Positions 9,834-20,199 of a stretch of 64,000 nt of DNA are shown here, one piece after another; within the stretch, counting starts at the first letter, position 1; each line of letters begins with the position of its first letter. This DNA comes from Macrotrachela quadricornifera. Taxonomy: Eukaryota; Rotifera; Eurotatoria; Philodinida; Philodinidae. The stretch spans positions 174,016-238,015 of the forward strand of contig JAJEKB010021216.1 in assembly GCA_022393335.1 (NCBI GenBank), in the 5' to 3' direction. The notes beneath the pieces were generated by a model, which worked only from the letters and a program-made list of their open reading frames with translations, was not told the origin of the DNA and did no database searches. The position numbers were made by a program, and so were the translations under genes.

Positions 9834-12300
9834 TTATTTTATTTTTTTCCAAGACAAGATAGTATTATTACATTCAGCATCTTTACATCGAATACTATAT
9901 GTATAGTTTTTAGTATTTATCATGATAGCTACATTGTTATGTCGATGATGATCTTTTTTCTTTGGACAGTATTTATAATGACCTGCTATATTAAAAAATA
10001 ATACATTTTTATTGTAAGTTCCTCTGATGCATGATTGTATATAGCCTTGATGAGTTGCATCAGATGTAATTATGTGTTCGACAAAAGTATTAAATATTTG
10101 AATGTCAGGTATAGATAAATCTAGTTTATTAATATTGTTTACATGTAATGAAGAAGAGACATTTTGATTTGTACTAGTATTTGTATCTAGATCAAGAAAA
10201 GATGAATGCTCTATGTGCTCATTAATTAATTTAATATTTATTAAATTTTGTGATATTGTAGCTGTTGAAATAGAAATGGGTGGAAAAGAAATAATAAATT
10301 TTTTATTTTGAAAATAAATTTGTGGTATTTGATGATTTTCAATTAAAGTAATTAAGGATTTTCTAAGAATATCATTACATGAATATTGTAGTGGAGTATC
10401 AAAAGGAAACATAATTGAAGGAATAAGAGGATTGTTTTTTCCATATTTTACACTATTAAATAAACGAAATTGTTGGTTTTTTGAGTAAACATTTATATCA
10501 ATAGCTGCAGTCCATTTATTTGTTGTACTTCGCACAAGTAAATATGAAATATCAGCAATTGAAACATAAATAATTGGTGATATACATGAAGTACAATGTT
10601 TCCGTAATATATTAACATAGGGACCTAAGATTTGAATTAAATTTGATGTTGTATATGGTTCTATTGGTGGATTGATATTAAACATCGTACATTTATGTTG
10701 AATAATTGATAATAGTAGAAAATGAATAATAGTTTTCAGAAAAATGCCAAGAGTTGATGTATTTTCAAATAAAACTGACGGTTTCGAGTGTATAAAATGA
10801 TAGGATATCTTTTCATTTGTTGATCTAGCAAAAAGATTTAATCGATTAATTTAGAAATAAAAAAAATTTTAGATTAAAAATAATATTTTATAGGATAGTA
10901 TTGCTAAATTTTTGAATAGAGTAAACAATAAATTTCATATCAATTGAAAGTTCGTCAAAAATAGAGTTTATTGATGAATAAATATTAAGAATCATGAAAA
11001 CTTTCAGAAGTTTTATACTTTTTATGCGTTGGAAAAATAAAATGTCAGTCATTCAAAAATAGAGTAAAATTTTTTTCTTAGGTATTTTTATATGATTCAA
11101 TAAAGCTAGACGACCTCTATAAACTGTATTTATGAAAACTTTTCTGAGTCCCTTTTTTGTGATAAAAAATTCAAAGAAATATTTGGAACATAAAAAATGT
11201 TTAAAAAGGTTATATTTTTGATATGGAAGGAGAATACTCGAAATTTCAATGAAATTAGGCTTTTCTGATTAGTTTTACTGTTGTTGATGTTTCAAAGTAT
11301 ACTCACTAAATACAGAGTAAAAAACTCTATCGAATGAGTATATCTTCAAGTATCTTACAGAAGGATACTAATTGAAACCAGCTGAATTTATCATAAAAAA
11401 TACTTTTTTTTTCCTATAACAAATGTAAAAAATGCTCGTTTTTTCAGTTTATCATCTGAATAGTTTTCAGGAACTTCTTATACGACAGCTCTAACTAAAA
11501 TTTTTTTCATGTACACTGTTTTGTAGAATTCGTCGAGCTTTATCAAATCACTTTAAAATATCTACGAAAAAGATTTTACTCTATTTTTGAATTAATGACA
11601 TTTCATTTTTCTAATGCATAAAAAGTATGGAATTTCTGAAAGTTTTCATAATCCTTACTATTTATTTATCAATAAACTCCATTTTTGATGGTCTTTCATT
11701 TGATATAAAATTCATTATCTACTCTTTTTGAAATTTTAGCGATACCTACCTATCAAACTATTATTTCCAATCTAGTAGATGAAATTTAATGAATAAAATT
11801 CTATTTTGAAGAGAGCGAGTGATAAAAAAGATTGTATGCTATGTTTTTTGAAAAATAAACATGATCACTTACGCTTGTAAAACTAAAAATTGTTTTAAAA
11901 CCTTATTAGTATAAGTTTTCAATGTATCAATAGTATTATTTGGAATATTTAGAAAATAATAAAGTATTTTAACACAAGATATAGGACCAATATAATGATT
12001 TTCTATATCAAGATTTTTGTTAATGAAGTATTCGTAATCAATATATGTTTTAACATGCTTGTGTGGAGGAATGGACTCATATAAAGTTCGATATGACATA
12101 GGACAATGTTGAAATAATGTTATTAGTTCTTCAATCGTAAGATAACAATACTGTCGAGACTTATTTTCTTTTTCTATACTTATGCAAATATCATTTGTTT
12201 GATTATGTTGATCTAATGATTGATTTTTTAAGTCAGATAAATGATGAGTTATAATTTTATGTGGAAAAAGCGTTTTGATTAAATTTTGAATAAATGTCAT
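9834..12300 (-). CDS. PrimPol-type primase-polymerase (archaeo-eukaryotic primase family)
   Basis: Exon 1 is 12300-11873 and exon 2 is 10824-9834; the donor is GCGTAAGT, the acceptor is TTTTTGCTAG, and phase 2 is shared. The product is 472 residues. Three catalytic motifs of the primase superfamily are present: DxE at D88/E90 (YIDYEYF), SxH at S150/H152 (KISYHF) and a lone Asp at D252 within IDINVYSKN. A zinc-finger region of the PrimPol/UL52 type follows near the C-terminus: C429, His 435-438, C456, C461. Human PrimPol is about 560 residues, so this is somewhat compact but complete. The family makes primers de novo and extends them. The gene is the leftmost of three minus-strand genes in the element. 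Its 1048-base intron holds a separate fold-back insertion. A domesticated host gene is unlikely given its position between the terminal repeats. Confidence 0.85.
10891..11753. mobile_element. Fold-back element nested in the primase intron
   Basis: The arms at about 10891-11130 and 11515-11753 are inverted copies about 80-85% identical. Shared words include CAAAAATAGAGTAAAAT and GAAAACTTTCAGAA. The middle is about 385 bases with no reading frame. Removing it leaves about 185 bases of intron. It encodes nothing and does not disturb the splice sites, so the primase may still be expressed. Confidence 0.75.
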
Positions 12301-12376
12301 GATGTACTTGTTATCATTATATAGTTATTAGATATTATTTTGAAATGAAAATATTATTAGGCGCTTAAATAAATAA

Positions 12377-12408
<32 letters not shown>

Positions 12409-12409
12409 G

Positions 12410-12790
12410 AAGCTTTGTTTTTCATATAAACTTGAAATAAAACAGATAGATTAGTTAATGCAGGAGGTGACATTTCGATATATATTACATAGATATCATC
12501 ATCAGACGAAACCACAGACGCTGTACATAGAAATAGACATCTTAAGTTAATAATTAATTCTATCTGATTATTCACTGATTTAATAAAATTGATTCATATT
12601 TTAAATGTGTTATACATTTCTTTGATCATACATTATATTAGTTTCTAATAGTTACTGGTTTTTATGTATGTGCAAGGTCTATAGTTTCATCTGATGATGA
12701 TATCTGTGTAATAGATCTTGAAATATCACGTGGTGTTTTAACTAATCTAGCTGTTTTGTTTCAATTTTATATCGTTTATACAATTGTTCG
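12410..12790. repeat. Inverted duplication between primase and RPA-like genes
   Basis: The minus strand of about 12416-12520 matches the plus strand of about 12677-12780 at close to 80%. Both translate to related peptides: VSSDDDIYVIYIEMS on the minus strand and VSSDDDICVIDLEIS on the plus strand. Similarity at the protein level as well as the DNA level leaves open that this was once a coding exon copied in inverse orientation. No splice sites joining it to a neighbour were seen. Confidence 0.55.
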
Positions 12791-12799
12791 CCATATTCA

Positions 12800-13424
12800 A
12801 TTCATTTTTCATATAGATTCATTATTTTTTAAGGTAAAACAAAGTATTGATTAGTTAGTCATTTAAAGAATATCAATATGAATTGTATTTGGGAAGTTTT
12901 GTGATGCTATAATTAAGAGAGTTTGCATTTAAATTTATATTGATTCAAAAAAAAAATATTTCGGATTTTATCGTTAGTTTAGATGATTTTTTAAAGGAAT
13001 TTTATTTTCTTTTTGTTTTAAAAATACATTTCAGATTAGTTTTATTTATGATATTGAAATATAATTGATATACTAATTTAAACACTTTTGAAAGAAATAA
13101 AAAACAGTTTGTAGATTTTGTTTTGATTAAAATAATGTCAAACTAAAAAATTAATTATTAAGACATGATTAGATATATTGTGCGTTTTTTAGAGTTAGAG
13201 AAGAGGTGACGATTAGCAAGCTTCATGTATTAGAATCATTTAAACAACAGTTAAACGAGTATTAGACATACTAATGAGTGTTCGTGAACCTAAATATTTA
13301 AAAAAGATTAAAAATTGTTTAGAAAAAAAGAATGTATAAAAAGCAATTTACCATTAAACCAATTAATTTTAACATACTTTAAATTTAAATATTTATTTAT
13401 AATTGTTACTGAAATTTTTTTTGC
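12800..13424. other. Spacer inside the transposon, no gene seen
   Basis: AT-rich DNA downstream of the RPA-like gene. I looked for a missing C-terminal RPA exon here and did not find one. Confidence 0.45.
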
Positions 13425-15039
13425 CTACCAGTAATAAAATAAAAAAAAAACAATCATTGATATAAAAAAAACCTGTTCGTTCCATAATATTAATCTGATA
13501 TGAAATTCATCCTGACTAACGTGAAGTTCACGTCTAGTCCATGTATTCGAGTTCGTATTTCCTATGGTTGTTCCATAGTCTCGTAAAACTTTCACCTGAA
13601 CATCTATATTATAGTTTTCATAAAATAAATTATTAATATTTTTAAAATTGGTTATTATTAATAAATACAAACCAATTATTGAATTTAATGGTAATATTTC
13701 AAGATCACGCAAGTGAATGAAATTATATATTAATTGATATTTGTACAGAACAATCACTTCTCGTACTTTAGTGGTTTTATTAACTATCAATTGATAATCA
13801 TTTGGTAATTTTTTATAAGCAGTATCAACTGTACGAATTGATAAGTTATTGAATTCATATGACTATTAATAGATATGTATATACATATATATATATATAT
13901 AATAGATTAGCTCTTTCCTAAAATTTTATTACTTTGCCTTCAATTAGTTCGTTCGCAATCATGTATGAATATAAATTAAAAGCTATTAAATTTATTTCGC
14001 TTGTTTCATCGGCTAAATCACAGGTAAAGATTTCACCTTCACCATTCGAATTAAAGTATGTTCTCTTTGGATGTTTAAATGTAACAATTGCTCTTAATGT
14101 CCATCTATATTATATGTATAAGAGGACATAAAGAAAAAAAAATATATAATTTATGATGACATTTAAATGATAGCATATCTAAATTATTATTTTGTAATAT
14201 CATGCAAAATTGTTTATTATATATATAAATAAAATAATGCATAAATTAGTTTATATAAATTAAAAATAAGCTCAGAAAATATATTTAAAAAGAAATATGT
14301 TAGTTAGAAAATGAAGAACTTACGGAAAATCGATATCAATATTAATTTCGGTAATTTTTAATAACTTTGTTTCATTATCTTCAATGAATGTTAAAATAAT
14401 ATTCTTATGTTATAGATAAAAATTATCGATTATCTAATATTAAGCGAATGAAATAAAAATAGTTCTAGCGCATTCGAAATACTTTTTTTCTATCAAAAAT
14501 ACTCCAATTTCTATTATTATTGTATTTTACTATTTTTATTTTTATCTTTATATAAAACATACTATTTTGTATATTGATGACTTCAATAGAATTTTCTACT
14601 ATTCCATGATTTTGATCGTATTGATTAATTGTGTTATTTGTATTACTATTATCATTTGGATTAATATTACCATTATCAGTACCAATTGTATTACTATTGA
14701 TATTACGATGAAAATTATGATCAGTTGCCCCATTTATATTATTATTAATATTATGATTTACAACAACATTATCATTATTATTAGGATTATTATTATGATT
14801 AATATCACCATTATCATTACTATTAATATTAGCTTCATTATGACTACCACGATCTTGTATATTATTTGTTAAATCTTGTTCGATTGATACAGCTGATGTT
14901 GAATGAATACTAATTTAAAGAAAAAAAAAATATATATATATATATATATATTTATAATAAGTTAAATATCTTACACTTCATTTGAAATATTATTTATCAA
15001 TTCTTCGTACATAGTAATTACAGATTGATGGACATCCAT
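13425..15039 (-). CDS. RPA70-like single-stranded DNA-binding protein
   Basis: Exons supported: 15039-14975 (start MDVHQSV), 14909 to about 14563 (an Asn-rich linker), about 14384-14324, 14104-13933, and 13862-13425. The fourth and fifth exons match the tandem OB folds of the large RPA subunit. Exon 4 has WTLRAIVTFKHPKRTYFNSN and GEIFTCDLADETSEINLIAF, as in DNA-binding domain A. Exon 5 continues with KSYEFNNLSIRTVDTAYKKL and, after a linker, RRELHVSQDEFHIRLILWNE, as in domain B. Junctions 1-2, 3-4 and 4-5 agree in phase. The junction between the Asn-rich exon and exon 3 is not settled. The protein would be about 360 residues, lacking the zinc-bearing domain C of RPA70. It lies between the primase and the DUF3987 gene on the same strand, as expected of a replication module. 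The end at 13425 is the first stop; the last residues are hydrophobic and may be read-through into an intron. Confidence 0.75.
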
Positions 15040-15155
15040 TTTAATCTGAAAAAAAAATTATATATTGCTAAACTATTGAATATCATTTGAAAGATTTGCA
15101 ACCGAAATTAATTTAAGTAAAAATAAAAAACGTCATATTTATTACATATTCAAGT

Positions 15156-17481
15156 TCAATTAGAAAAATGATTTGTTGATGATGGTACATTTCCTAGTTC
15201 ATAATCTATTGATAAAACTTCAGTTGTCAATGGTTCAGATAATGATGAAAATGCAGTTGTTAGTTGCTTAACGTTTTTCTTCTTCATAAAAGCAATTCCT
15301 TTTGGACCTGTGAGATTATTTGTTTCTTCAATTTTTCCCTTCCCTTCTTCTTCCATTTCTCGTAATACATTTAAATATTGATCTTTACTAATTTTTCTTT
15401 TAAGATTTGCAGGTAATGATGATAAGAGAAGACGATCACATGGATGATTCTCAATATATTTTTTTATGTGATTCACCTCCTCTGGAGGTATATCAATTGT
15501 ATCTAAAAAATAAGACTATAGAAGTGCTATACGCGCTAGATTAACATTTTTTTCCTATTAAAATATTTTATATTTTTATTTATTTTTTTTCTATATTTTT
15601 AATTATTATTTATCATTCAAATTCAGAATTCATATAGAAAATGAATTATAAGATAATTAGTTCTCTCTTTTAATTTTATTTTTTTTTTTAAAATTTATAT
15701 AAATAAATAAATAAAATATATCGATTAACCGTAAAATAAAAACAATGTATTTACTTACATTTATTTTTTCCTATAACATTATCTGTTGTAGGATCATAAC
15801 CAGCAAGTATTTTTGTTTGATTAAGATAAAATTTCGTGAGTAAGGATGCTCGGAACGTGGTATCATAGTCAATTAAATGATCAGATTCAGTTAATTGCTG
15901 CTCTGTACAAATTGATTTAAAGTGATCATCAAACATAGGAAATGATTCAATATTTTCAACAACGTTGAATAGACGACGAGCACTATTTTTAAGAATGTGC
16001 AAAGCAAGTGATAGTCTTTCGACACGTTCAATAGACTTTTGATAAAGACTATAATTTAGAACGTCAATGAATTTACTTAAGAAATAGATATACAAATGAA
16101 TTACCTTGCAATAAAGTCATCATCGTTAGATTTATCGGACGAAAGGACATCACAGTTATAAATTACTTCTTTAACAAACTTTTTTGCTAAATAAATTAAA
16201 AATAGATAAGTCAATATTTATAGTAATAGCGAAAGTACCTTCTTCATTATATATATATTCTTCGATGTTACGATGTAATTTTTTAGTAAGATAAAATAGG
16301 TGACTTAAGCTCGGAATTTTGTTGTTCGGTTCAACTATATCACGATTAGGACGATTTTTATAAGCTACGGCAATTAAAAATCTATTAAAAAGACCATCAT
16401 CATTTTGGTCTTGGTCTTTCAAACCAAATCCTAATATATGGAATTATAAAAACATATGTCAACAATTCACTTGAATTGCAATTATTGAAAGTGTATATGA
16501 CATTGTATAAATATTAAAAAATCAGTTTAAGATATTTATTGTTCTTTTCCGGTATATATTACCTGTTAGACATTCAATCGTTTTTTTTGGATGACCACCA
16601 GCAATAACATTCAGACGTGGTATTATCATGACATTTTGCCGACTAACTAATTGTCGACGCACAATACCGGTTGGACTGTAAAGTTCGCACATCAGTCCAC
16701 GATCATATGCCGTTCTATCAATTCTTGTACTACCAAAAAGACCAAGAAAGACGGAAAATTCATCCCAAAGCTATAATAACTTTATTTATGATATTTAATT
16801 AATAAAATTATATGAGACCTGTATTAAATTTGGCTGCTTCTCCAATTCACAACATAATGATTCCATATTGGCTGAAGCATTGATGGACGATTTCTGCACA
16901 GGAATAGTGTCTAATGCTTCCACAGCTTCACATGCTTCTTTTACAATCCTAATGGGTGCACTCTTTTTGGAACCTTTAAAAAAAAAAAAATGAATTATTA
17001 ATAAAAATTGTCAGAACTGTTAATGATATTTTATTGGTTTTAGCTGCTTTTTAATAATAAGAAAAATCAATTCATATTTTTTAAAAATAAAAAAATTATT
17101 TTTAAGTGTCTTCTGAATTTATTCTTATACTATAAGTCAAAAGATATATTTAGATTTGATTTTTTTTCTTTATAAACGATTCTGGGAACAACTTTTTTTC
17201 TTTTAATTATTTTGAAGAATAAACAACATACCACTACCACCACATAAAATACCAAAGAGAATTAATGGTATATTATAAGCCTGTGCACCTTTTAATGTAG
17301 CTCCCATTGACCAATGACAAATAGCAATCAATGTAGTTAAAAAAATATAATGTATTGGAATACTGGTTGTTTCAGCAACTCCATTTATTATTAAAAAAGA
17401 ATATTCATCCAAGATAAGTTTTAAATCCAATTTTTCGTTAAAACACTTCTTCATCCGTCTAATTCTTTCACACTTTTCCAT
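15156..17481 (-). CDS. DUF3987-type P-loop protein (putative primase-associated helicase)
   Basis: Seven exons: 17481-17232, 16973-16819, 16770-16563, 16430-16239, 16186-16105, 16048-15759 and 15502-15156. All six junctions agree in phase and give 507 residues from the ATG at 17481. A Walker A-like loop GGSGSKKS spans exons 1-2 (about residues 81-88). A Walker B-like WDEF is at residues 137-140. An arginine-bearing DDGLFNRF follows at 215-222. The preceding segment IPIHYIFLTTLIAICHWSMG and the RQLVSRQNVM stretch fit the DUF3987 family, known beside or fused to primases in phages and bacterial elements. The C-terminal 100 residues are charged and may form a winged helix. DNA unwinding is inferred from the family. 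An upstream in-phase exon ending at about 17545 (VDRLVGK) is possible, so the N-terminus is uncertain. Loss of the usual Gly before Lys in the P-loop is unusual. Confidence 0.7.
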
Positions 17482-18268
17482 ATTTTTCTATTATCAATAA
17501 TATAAATAAGCATTAATGAAAATGATAAATCAACTCTTACTCCAACCAAACGATCAACAGTGGACGTGAAATGATTAAAAGTGAATCTTTTTTTTTTTGA
17601 ATAAAAGACGGCGCCAAGTGCTTATGTAATTAACATTAACTCAAATAGTAAATAGGAGGGAAAAAAGATGAGCACAATAATTTATTACATCTATAGATAA
17701 ATATATATATTCATTTAGGTAAATATGAAAATTATTTGTCTCTATAAATCATATATAGTGATATCATAAGAACAGTTAATTTCATGTATTGTTAAATAAT
17801 AGAGTAGATGAAAGAGATAATAAAAAAGAATTTATTATAAAAATAAAACTAATATATCATAAAAAAATTGAGCATAATTCATTTTTTTCTTAATGACAGA
17901 ACTAAAATTTATTACTAATGAATAATTATATTATTCCATATGTAAAAGAAGAATCTTCAAAAAGTTATATTCACGATTACATTGATTACTTTATAGTATA
18001 TCACTGAATCGATTTATTTTTAGTATTACTTCCTCATCATTTCTATCCGATAATTGATTGAGATCATATATTTCAATGGATATCAAATTATTATATATAT
18101 AATATGTTGTATTTCAAAAAAAAAAGTCATTCATTATAAGAAAAACAGTTTTATAAATTACAATTTATTTATTAATTAAGAATTTAAAAAAAAGGTAAAG
18201 ATTAGATCTATTTAATATACTCTATGTTTATGCTTAATCTTTTTTTTTATTTAAGAAATTAATACAAT
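17482..18268. promoter_or_regulatory. Divergent intergenic region inside the transposon
   Basis: The DUF3987 gene leaves to the left and the transposase leaves to the right, so this roughly 790-base AT-rich interval must hold at least the transposase promoter. No specific box could be defended. Short A and T runs are common throughout. Confidence 0.35.
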
Positions 18269-20188
18269 ATGTCGTTTACCACTACAAATGAAATGGGTAT
18301 GTTTTTTTCTCTTTAATCAATTAAGTGATTATTTTTATAAATTTTTATTCTTATATATTCGTCAAAATAAATATCCTATATGTCGTATTGAATAAGTTTC
18401 ATGTATTAAACAATCACGTTTTATTTAAAAAAAATATTGAGATATTGTAGTTTTCATTTTCTAATGAGGTTTAATATATATATACATTTGTCCTTTTATT
18501 AAGCTTCACAATCAACAAATAAAGATATTAGTTATATTAAATCAACGCATGGAAAACGTCAATTAGTGTTTCATGGTGCAAGATTTTGTGTAAAACAAAA
18601 TAATTTAAATTCGACTTTATGGAGATGTACCAAAGGAAATTGTCCTGCAAGTGTTTCAATTTCAAATAATGACACTATACTAAAAGTAAATGAAAACCAT
18701 AATCATCTTATTGATTTAAATGATATTAAACTTTTGGAGCTTCGCCATAAATTAAAGCATGAAGCACAAACAAGTTCCGAACCAATTGATAAAATAGTCG
18801 AATTCTCTTATTCAAATATGATTACAAAAGAAAAAATAACAGATTCAATCGTAAAATTACCTACAATAAAGACATTAAAAAATACGGTTAGTAAACAACG
18901 TCGACGAATTAGACCACGATTACCAAAATTACTTGATGATTTACCTTTTCCACTTCCACTATTATACACATTAACTAAAAATAATGATAAATTTCTTTTA
19001 TTTGATGGACTTTTAGGTGAAAAACGAGGTTTAATATTTTGCTCTCAAGAAGATATTCAATATTTAGCATTCCAAAAATTCTGGTATGCAGATGGGACGT
19101 TTTATACTTCACCATCCATATTTTATCAAATATACAGCATACATGCATTTGATGAAGGATTATCAACACCTTGTGTTTTTGCATTGTTAGCTGATAAATT
19201 TGAAGCAACTTATCATAATTTATTTTCAATATTAATAAATAAAATAAAAGAAACATCAAATATGATTCAACTTGAATGTATTACTATTGACTTCGAAGTT
19301 GCTGTAAAAAATGTATTTGATAAACATTATCCACATGTTAAAGTAAGATAAAAATTCAATTATTTAAAGTTTATTTATATAAGAATATCATTTTCAATTA
19401 TTTCTTTTCTAAAACTATTTCATTAACCAAATTTTAGAAAAAATTGATATCAACTTATTTAAGAAAAACAGATAAAATAAGTATTTATAAATAAAATACG
19501 ATTTTTGTAAATATAATCCATAAAAATAGAGTGAATTAAAAAGCAAAATTTTATAATTTTGTAATAGTTTAACATTATTGTTTTTTTAATATTTATGTAG
19601 GTTAAAGGGTGTCTTTTTCATTATGGAAAAGCACTTTTTCGGAACTTCATGAATTTGAATTTAAAAACAGCTTTTCAAGAGGATGAATCTCTACGTATTT
19701 GGTTCAGAAGTTTTGCAGCAATTGCACTATTACCAGAAATCGATATGGCCGAAGCAATTGAATATCTACGTGTAATGAAACCATTGTTATATGAAAAAGA
19801 AATTGATTTATTTTTAGAATATCATAATAAAACATATGGTATTAATAGTAGATTTCCATCAACAATGTATAATCACTATCGAAATCTTAATCCTCGTACA
19901 ATTAATTATCTTGAAGGACGTCATAATAGATGGAAAAAAAGATCTACGAAACCTCATAATGATATTTACATGTGCATTGATATGTTCAAACATGAACAAT
20001 TGTTAGCATCAGATGAAAGACAAAGACATGAAGCAGGAGCAGCTGCACCAAAACGACGAAAAAAGATTCGAATAGCTGAAGAATCATTATGTCGTTTATG
20101 GGATAAATTAGAAAAAAATCAGATTAGTCGAGAAAAATTTTTGAAAGGTGCAGGACTTCGTTATTTTCAATATTTGAAAATTGAATAA
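18269..20188 (+). CDS. FLYWCH-MULE transposase
   Basis: Exons 18269-18296, 18504-19342 and 19601-20188, with GTATG and GTAAGA donors and AAG and TAG acceptors. Phases agree (1, then 0) and give 484 residues. The N-terminus is a FLYWCH zinc finger: GKRQLVFHGARF, then WRCTKGNC, then a paired HNH. The MULE catalytic core follows, with first Asp D206 in WYADGTF and second Asp D272 in TIDFE. The family motif GCLFHYGKALFR comes just after the second intron. The likely catalytic Glu is E394 in NYLEGRHNRWKK. A basic tail (KRRKKIR) is near the C-terminus. All DDE residues are present and no frame is broken. The enzyme cuts and joins transposon ends and in this family usually leaves 8-11 bp duplications, in line with the 9-bp word at the ends. 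AATAAA overlaps the stop, and a second copy lies at about 20192. It faces away from the three replication genes. Confidence 0.9.
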
Positions 20189-20199
20189 AGTAATAAACT

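Noticed and set aside
13934..14131. 65-codon plus-strand frame
   Set aside because: Antisense shadow of the RPA domain A exon.
14567..14872. Ile/Asn-rich plus-strand frame
   Set aside because: It is the antisense of the Asn-rich linker exon of the RPA-like gene on the minus strand.
16076..16104. A 29-base intron in the DUF3987 gene
   Set aside because: A later acceptor (CTAAATTATAG, exon at 16048) gives a normal 56-base intron with the same phase and a better branch-point-like context.
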